From assembly GCA_934500865.1 (NCBI GenBank), contig CAKSUD010000004.1, forward strand, positions 1 through 48,955: a stretch of DNA of 48,955 bases, in the 5' to 3' direction. The notes under the pieces are model-generated. The model ran no database searches and was not told where the DNA came from. It was given only the letters and a program-made list of their open reading frames with translations. Below, piece after piece: positions 23,530-31,668 of the stretch. The stretch is from an uncultured Clostridia bacterium (GTDB taxonomy: Bacteria > Bacillota > Clostridia > TANB77 > RGIG9151). Position numbers and translations under genes: made by a program. Every line of letters begins with the position of its first letter. The first letter of the stretch is position 1.

Positions 23530-25416
23530 ATGGGAAGAATTTTGAAACTATTTAACAACATAAAGTCAAGCAAAAGATGGAGAAGAAACAGTGACTTATA
23601 TCAAGATGTGGTAAATACTATGCAGTCTTATACAGAGCAAATGGATAAACCGGTTACGGAGGAAAGTGCAAAGAAATTATACAATATATCTAAGGCATTA
23701 AAAAATAAAGCAGACTTATATTTAGCTTCTAGGAAAAATCCTAGAACTTCAAAAGGGAAAGCTAGATTTAGCATGATACAAGAAATTGCTAATTTAAATT
23801 CTATGCCGGATGAATTAAGAGACCCTATAAAGGTAGAAGCTTTAAGAAAAGATGGCAAAAAACTAAGTGACATTGTTGATGAGGTTAGAAACAATAATGC
23901 TGTGGATATAACGAACCAAGCTAATAAAAAAGTTTACGGTGCAGGTGCTAGTAAAAGAGTTAGATTCGACTATATGGGAAGAAACGGATTTTTTACAGGA
24001 AAGCAAAAAGTAGAGGATATAACAGTAGTTGTGGCTAGAGAACGTGAAAGGCTTGAGAAAGAAAAGAAAGCAATATTTGAAAGAATGAAAGCAAGTGGAA
24101 TGTTACGGGCAGCAGAAACACCGAGCATTGTAGAAAATAAAAGTACTCAACAGATTATATCCTCTTTGGCTACTACAGCTGGTAAAGAAATTAGTGATTT
24201 TAACGAAGAAGAAATTCGAGCCATTGTTGATTATCATAAAGAAATAAGCAAAGCAAATAATATGCAGGAAACCGCAATGGAAACAGCCGGTATAGTAGCT
24301 GATTCTGAGGTGAGCAAACGAAATGTTGCTACTTCAAGAATGGCACATATGCTTCAAATGGGGCAAAACGTAGCCTTTTCTGAAAATGTTACCGTTATAG
24401 ACAATGGAGTTAAGATGGAAGGTTCTTTTATGGCAGCGGCAGTAGGATATGATAGTAGAAGTGAAGCCGGAATGGAATTTATGGCTGATAAAGAGTTCGA
24501 TTTTACAGCTCCAAGTTTACAAAGAGATATTAACAGAATGCAAGTGTTTGATATGCTTTGTGGTCAAATAGATAGACATGGTGGAAATTTCTTTTATCAA
24601 GTTGCACCTAACCCGGTAAATGGGAAGTATGTAATTACGGGCTTACAAGGAATTGATAATGATATGTCATTTGGTAATACTAACTTAAACAGATGGAGAG
24701 GTCAAATGACACCGATTAGGGAACTTAATGCTATTGATGAGGATGTATTACAATCTTTAAGAGAACTTACACCTGAACAAATAGAGTATACTATGGGCGA
24801 TCTACTTAGTAAACAAGAAGTTGATGCCGTTATTGAGAGAAGAAATCAAATTTTAGAACATGTGGATGCCGGAAAGGCTAAAATTGTAAAGTCTGATGAA
24901 TGGGGCGAAAAAACTATTCCATTAATGGAAGAAAGTTCATACTATAAAGAAATTAAAAAAGAAGTTTCTTTATCAAAAGTTTCGCTAGAACAGAAGCATG
25001 ATGCAATTGTAGACGACTATGATGATGCTGTTAAGAGGATAGAGGAATATAATGAGAAACATCCTGAAGATGAACAAGAACTTCCAATAAAGCCGGAACA
25101 TTATGATGAATATAGGTTAGACAGAGGAAGACGCCAAATGGAAGCGCTAAAAGAAAAATATGAAAAGACTATGACAGATTTTGAAGCGGAGGCAAGACAG
25201 GCGGCTAAAGAAGGTAAACCTATGCCAAAAGTACCGGAAGGATATGAATATTATAGAAAAGATAGAGAAAATAAGGAAATGATGGAGATGGCAAAGGAAA
25301 CAACTGAGCGCAAAGAAATATCATTAGATGAGCTTTCAGGAAGCCCGACACAAGTAACACGTATGACCCCAGCAACACCATCTAAAGTTAAAGAAATGGA
25401 AGGATTAAATAAATAA
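23530..25416 (+). CDS. PI3/4-kinase-like protein, candidate T4SS substrate
   Basis: A 628-residue protein without signal peptide or membrane helix. Residues 348-353 are DRHGGN and 376-382 DNDMSFG (within GIDNDMSFG), the catalytic and metal-binding motifs of the PI3/4-kinase and related atypical kinase fold (compare DRHxxN and IDFG/IDHG). Upstream, VRFDYMGRNGFFT (144-156), NVATSRMAHMLQMG (265-278) and MEGSFMAAAVGYD (296-308) would build the N lobe and hinge. The N-terminal 130 residues are helical and basic; the C-terminal 200 are charged coiled coil with SLDEL near the end. PGGGGG-type SD (AAGGGGG) sets the ATG at 23530, not the TTG at 23500. It is a one-gene unit with ECF-type promoter and strong terminator. 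PI kinases are known T4SS effectors in Legionella, so export is a reasonable but untested idea; it could instead be a local protein kinase. Confidence 0.7.
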   Translation: MGRILKLFNNIKSSKRWRRNSDLYQDVVNTMQSYTEQMDKPVTEESAKKLYNISKALKNKADLYLASRKNPRTSKGKARFSMIQEIANLNSMPDELRDPIKVEALRKDGKKLSDIVDEVRNNNAVDITNQANKKVYGAGASKRVRFDYMGRNGFFTGKQKVEDITVVVARERERLEKEKKAIFERMKASGMLRAAETPSIVENKSTQQIISSLATTAGKEISDFNEEEIRAIVDYHKEISKANNMQETAMETAGIVADSEVSKRNVATSRMAHMLQMGQNVAFSENVTVIDNGVKMEGSFMAAAVGYDSRSEAGMEFMADKEFDFTAPSLQRDINRMQVFDMLCGQIDRHGGNFFYQVAPNPVNGKYVITGLQGIDNDMSFGNTNLNRWRGQMTPIRELNAIDEDVLQSLRELTPEQIEYTMGDLLSKQEVDAVIERRNQILEHVDAGKAKIVKSDEWGEKTIPLMEESSYYKEIKKEVSLSKVSLEQKHDAIVDDYDDAVKRIEEYNEKHPEDEQELPIKPEHYDEYRLDRGRRQMEALKEKYEKTMTDFEAEARQAAKEGKPMPKVPEGYEYYRKDRENKEMMEMAKETTERKEISLDELSGSPTQVTRMTPATPSKVKEMEGLNK

Positions 25417-25424
25417 TATTAGTA

Positions 25425-25460
25425 AAAAAGTGGCGATTAATTTTAATCGCTACTTTTTAG
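25425..25460 (+). terminator. Strong terminator after the kinase gene
   Basis: A 16-bp stem, AAAAAGTGGCGATTAA with TTAATCGCTACTTTTT, containing one G-T pair; with the promoter at 23445 it isolates the kinase gene as its own unit. Confidence 0.9.
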
Positions 25461-25523
25461 TTTAAATGTTGCATAACATATTAGAATGGAATATTTAAGG
25501 CAATTTTTTAAATATTTCATATA

Positions 25524-25552
25524 TTGACAAGAAGTTTCAATTTCGGTATCAT
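25524..25552 (+). promoter_or_regulatory. Sigma-A-type promoter for the ECF-like sigma factor
   Basis: Consensus TTGACA (25524-25529), 17 bases, TATCAT (25547-25552). Start of transcription is expected near 25559, so earlier candidate start codons of the sigma gene are excluded. Confidence 0.75.
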
Positions 25553-25574
25553 TATGTGTGGGATGGTGACGATT

Positions 25575-26066
25575 TTGGTCGATTTTGAAAAAGTATACGA
25601 AGAGTATTTTTCGAAAATATATAACTTTATGTTTTATAAAGTGCTAAATAAGGAAATAGCAGAAGACCTTACAAGTGAGTTCTTTATAAAACTTTTAACT
25701 AAACTTAATACCTTTGATGAATCGAAAGCCAATTTAAACACTTGGCTTTATACTGTTGCCCGAAATAGTGTTATAGACTATTTTAGATGGCACAAAATAG
25801 AAATGTCGGTAGATGACCAAGATAATCCGATTGAACTTCCTGTTGATTATGAATTAGAGAAAAACATTATAGAGAGTGAAGATAGAAAAGCTTTGTATGA
25901 AGCTTTAACTAAAGTTGAGGATAGAACAAGAAAATTATTGTCACTTAAATATTTTTTGGATATGTCAAATAAGGAAATATCTAGTGTTACAGGTATAAAT
26001 GAAAGTACTGTTTCTACTATATGTTTACGTGGAATAGAAAAAATTAAAAAACATTTACATATTTGA
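25575..26066 (+). CDS. ECF-like RNA polymerase sigma factor
   Basis: A sigma-70-family factor of 163 residues with only regions 2 and 4. Region 2: YEEYFSKIYNFMFYKVLNKE, IAEDLTSEFFIKLLTKL, ANLNTWLYTVARNSVIDYFR; region 4: LSLKYFLDMSNKEISSVTGI and NESTVSTICLRGIEKIKKHL. I choose the TTG at 25575 because GGTGA lies five bases upstream and the sigma-A promoter predicts a transcript starting near 25559; an ATG at 25563 is the alternative. No transmembrane zinc anti-sigma gene follows, unlike most ECF genes. It is the natural candidate to read the three TGAGCT-N15-CGTATATAT promoters that surround it, one of which begins on its own stop codon (inference). Confidence 0.88.
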   Translation: MVDFEKVYEEYFSKIYNFMFYKVLNKEIAEDLTSEFFIKLLTKLNTFDESKANLNTWLYTVARNSVIDYFRWHKIEMSVDDQDNPIELPVDYELEKNIIESEDRKALYEALTKVEDRTRKLLSLKYFLDMSNKEISSVTGINESTVSTICLRGIEKIKKHLHI

Positions 26067-26094
26067 GCTTATTTATAAAATTTATCGTATATAT
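26064..26094 (+). promoter_or_regulatory. Locus-specific ECF-type promoter, copy 3 (T4SS operon)
   Basis: TGAGCTT (26064-26070), 15 bases, CGTATATAT (26086-26094). The first three bases are the stop codon of the sigma gene. It precedes the AAAGGTGG ribosome site of the 69-residue gene and hence the whole secretion operon. Confidence 0.75.
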
Positions 26095-26115
26095 CTATGA
26101 AAGGTGGTGTGCTGG

Positions 26116-26325
26116 ATGCTGAATGACAAAAAGTATGATTTTTCTGAGGAAACAAATATAAAGAAAAAATTATATGAAGAATGTATGAATAAGAAAAAAG
26201 AACTGGAAAATCAGCAATCGGCACGCAGACCGGTTAGCTTAGATGAACTTGAGAATATAACTATTACAAGAATAGATAAGAATAAAGGTAATGATAAAGA
26301 AATAAAAATAGATAAAGAGAAATAA
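26116..26325 (+). CDS. Small charged protein, first gene of the T4SS operon
   Basis: A 69-residue, highly charged soluble protein that I do not recognise. From the ATG at 26116 (AAAGGTGG eight bases upstream; the GTG at 26104 lies inside that site) it reads as a probable helix (residues 10-38) followed by RRPVSLDELENITITRID and a Lys-rich tail. The segment SLDEL...TR resembles the end of the kinase at 23530 (SLDELSGSPTQVTRM), suggesting a shared recognition or export motif. Position between the sigma factor and the coupling ATPase would suit an adaptor, chaperone or small regulator; none is proven. Confidence 0.7.
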   Translation: MLNDKKYDFSEETNIKKKLYEECMNKKKELENQQSARRPVSLDELENITITRIDKNKGNDKEIKIDKEK

Positions 26326-26354
26326 TCTGACATATAAAGTGAGGTAAAAGAAAT

Positions 26355-28394
26355 ATGGGCGATATTTTTAAGAAAATAAGAAATTGGGGAATAACAGTTA
26401 TATTGGTATCTACAGTTTTAGGATATTCAATAAGAATGTTGCTTGAAAATTATGAGCTTACCATAAATGCTTTTAAAACTAAAGAATATGCCACACTTTT
26501 TAAGCCGGAATTATTTTTAGAATTAAATACATATGGATATGGATTGCTTTTAATTGCTTTGATGGTGGTACTATATTTTGTATTTTCAAATGATGCGACA
26601 AGGAAATCTAAGAGAATGTTAAAAACTAAAGCGAAGGGCGTAGAGGGAGCTTTAGAAAATTCGAGATTCTTAACAGATAAAGAACGCGATGACTTATTTA
26701 AGCCATATAAATACAGTAAACTAAACACAGTGAAGAAAGACGGCGTTCCGGTTAGAGCTGTTGTGAGCGGAAAGGATATGGAAGTTAATTTATCTGCTCC
26801 AATGCATGGGCTTATAATTGGTGCTACCGGAAGTGGTAAAACAACTACATTTATAAATCCGATGATACAGATTTTAGGTGAATCATCTGCCGGTTCTTCA
26901 ATGATTATGACAGACCCTAAGGGCGAACTTTTCCAAATGCATAGTCAAAAGCTTAAGGAAAAAGGCTATAAAGTTATGGTATTGGATTTAAGAGATCCAT
27001 ATTCTTCATATAGATGGAATCCGCTTGAAGACATTTACGACAGGTATCAAGAATATGTTTCTTACGGTAAAGGAATTTTTAGCCGTGGAGACAGTCCTGT
27101 TGACTCTGGATTAGAACTTACAGCTCCTGCTGATAGTTTTGAAGCCTTTTGGTTTGAGTATGAAGGGAAGGCATATCCTAATAAAAAATCAGTTTTAGCA
27201 GTTGTAAAAAGTAAAAGACAAAAGATATATGATGAGATATATGAGGATTTAAATGATTTGGTAAGTGTACTTTGCCCGATTGAGTCAAAGGATGACCCTG
27301 TTTGGGAGAAGGGTGCTAAATCCATAATAATGTCTACATTACTTGCGATGCTAGAGGATTCAGAAGACCCTGAACTTGGTATGACAAAAGAGAAGTTTAA
27401 TTTCTTTAATGTCAATAAGGCAATTTCTAATTCAGAAGATAATTTTGCTGCTTTAAAAAGATATTTCCAAGGCAGAAATAAGTTATCAAAGGCAGTAACT
27501 TTAAGCCGTCAGGTTCTAAGTGCTGCAGATAATACATTATCAAGTTATATGTCAATTGCATTTGACAAAATGTCTATGTTTAATGACGAAGGAATTTGTG
27601 CACTAACTTCCGCAACAGATATTAATCCGGATGATTTTGCTGATCAACCGACAGCATTATTTATGAAAATACCTGATGAAAAGGATACAAGACACGGTCT
27701 CGCAGCGGTATTTATATTATGCATATATAAGGCACTAATTAAAAAGGCATCTGCTCGTGAAGATTTATCACTACCTAGAAATGTTTATTTCATACTAGAT
27801 GAATTCGGAAATATGCCTAAAATTGAAAAGTTCGATAAGATGATTACAGTAGGACGTAGCAGAAAAATTTGGTTTAATATGGTAGTTCAGTCTTATGCAC
27901 AACTTAATAATGTTTATGGTGATACTGTTGCAGATATTGTAAAGAGTAACTGTGGTATAAAGATGTTTATTGGTTCTAATGATATAGGAACTTGTAAAGA
28001 GTTCTCTGAACTTTGCGGAAATATGACAGTTACAACTAACAGTATTTCAGGCTCAACAGGAGATAAGAGTGGGCAGGTAAATTATTCTACTCAAGTTCAG
28101 ACAAGACCACTTATTTATCCTTCTGACTTGCAAAAGCTTAATAATTCTAAAGAAATGGGAAATGCAATTATTGTAACTTTTGGTAATTATCCGTTAAAAA
28201 CAAAATTTACACCTAGCTTTAAATGTCCTATGTATAAAATGGGATGCATGGACTTAGCTGAAGCAAGAAGTAATGTTTTCTTCTCTGATGAAGTGTTTTA
28301 TGATTTAGAAGCAAGAAACCAGATTATCTTAAAAAGGCAAGAAGAAGCCGAAAAGCAAAGTGAGGAAGTAGAAGAAAGTTTAGACGAGGAATAA
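26355..28394 (+). CDS. VirD4/TraG-type T4SS coupling ATPase
   Basis: Membrane-anchored coupling protein that recruits substrates to a type IV secretion channel. The 679 residues begin with two helices (about 10-32 and 58-76), then the motor domain: Walker A GATGSGKT at 156-163, TDPKGELFQ, VLDLRDPYSSYRWNPL, Walker B YFILDEFGNMPKI with Asp482-Glu483, and the late motif GRSRKIWFNMVVQSYAQLNN. The C terminus is acidic (EEVEESLDEE). It is close to the TraG/VirD4 proteins of Gram-positive conjugative elements, but no relaxase gene accompanies it. It lies 29 bases after the 69-residue gene. Confidence 0.93.
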   Translation: MGDIFKKIRNWGITVILVSTVLGYSIRMLLENYELTINAFKTKEYATLFKPELFLELNTYGYGLLLIALMVVLYFVFSNDATRKSKRMLKTKAKGVEGALENSRFLTDKERDDLFKPYKYSKLNTVKKDGVPVRAVVSGKDMEVNLSAPMHGLIIGATGSGKTTTFINPMIQILGESSAGSSMIMTDPKGELFQMHSQKLKEKGYKVMVLDLRDPYSSYRWNPLEDIYDRYQEYVSYGKGIFSRGDSPVDSGLELTAPADSFEAFWFEYEGKAYPNKKSVLAVVKSKRQKIYDEIYEDLNDLVSVLCPIESKDDPVWEKGAKSIIMSTLLAMLEDSEDPELGMTKEKFNFFNVNKAISNSEDNFAALKRYFQGRNKLSKAVTLSRQVLSAADNTLSSYMSIAFDKMSMFNDEGICALTSATDINPDDFADQPTALFMKIPDEKDTRHGLAAVFILCIYKALIKKASAREDLSLPRNVYFILDEFGNMPKIEKFDKMITVGRSRKIWFNMVVQSYAQLNNVYGDTVADIVKSNCGIKMFIGSNDIGTCKEFSELCGNMTVTTNSISGSTGDKSGQVNYSTQVQTRPLIYPSDLQKLNNSKEMGNAIIVTFGNYPLKTKFTPSFKCPMYKMGCMDLAEARSNVFFSDEVFYDLEARNQIILKRQEEAEKQSEEVEESLDEE

Positions 28395-28461
28395 ATAAAA
28401 TTCGATAATATAATAAATTTATATTATATACTTTTAATACAAATGAAAGGAGGAATAATAG

Positions 28462-28779
28462 ATGAATAACTTTTTAACAATGTTATTACCTTTAACTAAA
28501 GTAAATCCTTTTGAAGGAGTTTCTAAACCAATAATAGATTTACTTAACATGGTTATGGGACCATTAATCGCAGTAGTTGGTGCTGTAGGTGCTATTTATT
28601 GCGTTATTTTAGGAGTTAAACTTGCTAAGGCAGAAGAACAGCAAGATAGAGAAAAGGCTAAGACAGCATTAAAAAATGCAATAATTGGATTTGTTCTAAT
28701 TTTCGTTTTAGTAGTGGCATTAAAAGTAAGCTTACCATTATTTGAACAATGGATGGCTTCAGCTGCATCTGGTAATTAA
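28462..28779 (+). CDS. VirB2/TrbC-like pilin subunit
   Basis: A 105-residue protein with two hydrophobic helices (about 30-53 and 70-92) joined by a charged loop, AKAEEQQDREKAKTALKNA, the layout of VirB2/TrbC-type T4SS subunits. There is no obvious cleavable signal peptide. AAAGGAGG gives a very strong ribosome site, and a terminator immediately follows, both fitting the high copy number of a structural subunit. Identification is by topology and position rather than by a catalytic motif. Confidence 0.75.
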   Translation: MNNFLTMLLPLTKVNPFEGVSKPIIDLLNMVMGPLIAVVGAVGAIYCVILGVKLAKAEEQQDREKAKTALKNAIIGFVLIFVLVVALKVSLPLFEQWMASAASGN

Positions 28780-28810
28780 TTTGTTGTGGATATATGAAAA
28801 AACGACAATG

Positions 28811-28856
28811 CTGCAAAAGATAATTTAATCAACTTTTAAAATCTTTTGCAGTTTTT
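28811..28856 (+). terminator. Intra-operon terminator after the pilin gene
   Basis: An 11-bp perfect stem CTGCAAAAGAT / ATCTTTTGCAG followed by TTTTTG. No clear promoter lies between it and the next gene, so the rest of the operon probably relies on partial readthrough, giving pilin in excess. Confidence 0.85.
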
Positions 28857-28883
28857 GTTGTAAAACAGAAAGTAGATGAGTAA

Positions 28884-29972
28884 ATGAAAAAATACTATTG
28901 GGTTAATAAATTTATTGTTATACTTTTAATTTATGGAATTTTTATGGGATACAGCATTTCGTATGCTGAAAATGAAACTGAAAATGTCATGGTGGAGGAA
29001 GAAGTAAGTACGCCACCTGTTACAGATAAATCTATTGAGCGTACATATGACGCTCAAAAAGGAATGTATAGGTATGCACTTTCGAAAAATACCGTTTTTT
29101 CATCTAGTGTGCCAAATGGAATAATAACTAATGGTGAAGTATATATTGATATTTCCGACAAAGTTGCATACAGCTTTACAAGAAACGGAGAGAAGTACAA
29201 TTATTCACGTGGTGAAGCTATTGATGAAGATGGTGTATATAGACTTACGGTTACTGTAAATAATACTTCTGACCTTAAATTTGATTTTTCAAATTTAAAT
29301 TTTTCTCTTGATTCACTAGATGGTATGCAAGGCGGAGAAAATGAGACAGAGCAAATAACAGAAACTAAAAATTCAGAGGTTACTGTTACGGACGAAGCTT
29401 GGGGCTTGGCCAATGGTACAGTGTTTGAATTTAAGTTTAGAATTATAAATAAAGCTTGTAACAATATAAATATATTCAACTTACCTCAAGATTATGCATT
29501 TGAATCAATAATTTTTGATGAAAATAATATTGAAAACGTAAAAAAACTAAATAGTTTTTCATTAAATGATGATGGTAAGTATGTTTTTTCTATATATGAT
29601 ACAAAAAATCCAAAGAAAAAATTTACTACTGAAATAATTCTAAAAACTAACCTTCCAATATTAAAAATTCAGGGAGTGGTAAATGGGCTTACAACGTATG
29701 ACTCGGTGGTAATAGATACATATGAAAGTGATGTTACTTATACAGCCACTTGTAATGGCGAAACAATAAGACCGTATGGCGGTGCTTTTTCAGAGGCAGG
29801 ACTTTATTCGGTTAAGGCTAAAGACGAAGCGGGGAATACGAATGAATACACTTTTAGAATACTTTACACAATGAATTTGTCTAGCGGAACAGTTATTGCT
29901 ATTGTTGTGATTATTATAATTTCATTGGTTGGATATGTAGTATATCTAAAGAAACATATGAGAGTATATTAA
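28884..29972 (+). CDS. Membrane-anchored Ig-like surface protein of the T4SS operon
   Basis: A 362-residue exported protein not assigned to a family. Signal peptide (about 9-30, ending SISYAENE), a largely beta extracellular region, a last Ig-like module at about 260-335 (TYESDVTYTATCNGETIRPY, AGLYSVKAKDEAGNTNEYTF), then a C-terminal membrane helix (about 339-357) and the short basic tail KKHMRVY. The ectodomain therefore faces outside and is held at the membrane. Position between pilin and the VirB6-like genes suggests an accessory or surface-contact part of the machine (inference). The ribosome site upstream (AGAAAG) is weak. Confidence 0.8.
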   Translation: MKKYYWVNKFIVILLIYGIFMGYSISYAENETENVMVEEEVSTPPVTDKSIERTYDAQKGMYRYALSKNTVFSSSVPNGIITNGEVYIDISDKVAYSFTRNGEKYNYSRGEAIDEDGVYRLTVTVNNTSDLKFDFSNLNFSLDSLDGMQGGENETEQITETKNSEVTVTDEAWGLANGTVFEFKFRIINKACNNINIFNLPQDYAFESIIFDENNIENVKKLNSFSLNDDGKYVFSIYDTKNPKKKFTTEIILKTNLPILKIQGVVNGLTTYDSVVIDTYESDVTYTATCNGETIRPYGGAFSEAGLYSVKAKDEAGNTNEYTFRILYTMNLSSGTVIAIVVIIIISLVGYVVYLKKHMRVY

Positions 29973-29996
29973 ATCTGTTAAAGGATGGGGGATACA

Positions 29997-31646
29997 TTGA
30001 CTAAATTCCTTATTTATCTTTGCTTTTTCTGCAAAATAGGTAACTGGATAAAAAATGCGTGGAATAAAATCGTAGATGCATTAAAAGAAGTTGCTAACTT
30101 TGTTACAGACCTAGCGGAGAAAGTAATAACATTTATATTTGATAAAGTGTTAGGACCGGTTATTGAGGCGGTTATCGAGCCTGTAATAGAGGCTGTACTG
30201 ACAAAATTTAGTGAGTTGCTAAAAACTGCTGTAAGTACGATTATACCCCTTATAGAAAAGTTCCTTATAGACATAGCAGAACCGATATTTAACTTAGCCA
30301 TATCTGTGCTTAATGCTATATGGACCCCCATAAATTTTGCAATTTTTACTGGAGCATTGAAGTTTATGGATTTGCTTGAAAATGTTTTTGACATTTTCGC
30401 CGGAATTTCTGATGTTACATATAACGGAAGTAAAGATTTTTTACTTAATGTATTCTTTAAAAATAATGTAATAAATAGAGTGTTTTGGTCGGTAACATTA
30501 ATTGCATTAGCTATTCTAGTTATTTTTACAATCATTGCAATAATTAAAAATATGAGCAATTTAGATGCAAAGCAAACAACCGGTCAAATACTTGGTATGT
30601 CATGTAAAGCAATGATTATTTTATTCCTAATACCGTTTATGTCTTTAATTTTGCTTAATCTTTCATCTACGGTACTACGGAAAACAAGTGAAATTATTAC
30701 ACTTACACAAAGTGGTGAAAACAGTGCTAGTTTAGGTACATTGACATTTTTAACATTTACTATGGATGCGGCTCGAGATGATGAGTATAACGGAAATGCT
30801 CCTCTTACTGATGAACTTAGAGCACCATATATGTCTGGCAAAAAAGATTATGCTATAAATGGTATGAACGATTTTGCAATTGAAAAAATAAATTACCTGT
30901 TAGCGTTTACAGTTTGCATTGTTATGATATTCATTATTGTTTTATGTGCAATTGTGTTCGTCGTTAAAATATTTGAAGTTTTGATTTTGTATATAACTTC
31001 ACCATTTTTTGTTGCGACCACCGTATTAGACGGTGGAGCTAAGTTCAAAGAATGGGCTAAGATGTTTATTGCAAAATTACTTGGTGGATTTGGAATGGTT
31101 ATTGTTATGAAACTATTCTTTATAATTTCACCAATTGTTATGTCAGATAAGGTTGTATTTTCGCAAAATCCGCTTGCAAATTTACTGACAAAAACTTTGT
31201 TTATGATTGGTGGCTTATGGGCTGCTTATAAGTCCGGAAACCTTATTATACAAATTGTAAATATAAATGCAGCTTATCAAGAAGCTGGACTTTCTAGCGA
31301 AATAGCCACAAGGGCAGTAAGAGCCGGAATAAAGTATGGCACAATTGCAGTAAAAGCAGTTGCTTCCGGTGGTGCTACGTTGGCAATGGATGCAAAAAAT
31401 ATCGCCATAGATGTAGCAAAATCAGCTGGAAGCATGGTAATGAATGGCGAAGATAGTGGTGCTGAGAAAAAAGAAAAAAAGGAAAGTAATGCGTTTAGAG
31501 GCGGAGGGGAAAATAAAGCTTCTAACCAACTGCAAAATCGTATTCAGCTAGGTGCACACAGAGACGGTGGAATGGCAGGAAAATTAGGAAATAAAGATGG
31601 AATGACCGGTAAAGCTTCCGGTGCTAGCAAACTTTTGAAGAAATAA
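29997..31646 (+). CDS. VirB6/TrbL-like channel protein, paralogue 1
   Basis: A 549-residue polytopic membrane protein, first of three tandem paralogues. An amphipathic N-terminal region (about 15-105, with GPVIEAVIEPVIEAVLTKF) precedes FDIFAGISDVT and FLLNVFFKNNVINRVFW, then helices to about 430 with the core motif SPFFVATTVLDGGAKFKEW. The cytosolic tail carries LGAHRDGG. VirB6-type proteins form the membrane channel of T4SS. I prefer TTG at 29997, well spaced from GGATGGGGG, over the ATG at 29985 that lies inside that site. The next paralogue starts 22 bases after its stop. Confidence 0.83.
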   Translation: MTKFLIYLCFFCKIGNWIKNAWNKIVDALKEVANFVTDLAEKVITFIFDKVLGPVIEAVIEPVIEAVLTKFSELLKTAVSTIIPLIEKFLIDIAEPIFNLAISVLNAIWTPINFAIFTGALKFMDLLENVFDIFAGISDVTYNGSKDFLLNVFFKNNVINRVFWSVTLIALAILVIFTIIAIIKNMSNLDAKQTTGQILGMSCKAMIILFLIPFMSLILLNLSSTVLRKTSEIITLTQSGENSASLGTLTFLTFTMDAARDDEYNGNAPLTDELRAPYMSGKKDYAINGMNDFAIEKINYLLAFTVCIVMIFIIVLCAIVFVVKIFEVLILYITSPFFVATTVLDGGAKFKEWAKMFIAKLLGGFGMVIVMKLFFIISPIVMSDKVVFSQNPLANLLTKTLFMIGGLWAAYKSGNLIIQIVNINAAYQEAGLSSEIATRAVRAGIKYGTIAVKAVASGGATLAMDAKNIAIDVAKSAGSMVMNGEDSGAEKKEKKESNAFRGGGENKASNQLQNRIQLGAHRDGGMAGKLGNKDGMTGKASGASKLLKK

Positions 31647-31668
31647 ATTTTGTAAAGAGGTGAGATAG

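Noticed and set aside
25524..25574. Longer N terminus of the ECF-like sigma factor starting at 25524
   Set aside because: Position 25524 is the -35 box of a consensus promoter; the transcript would begin after it.
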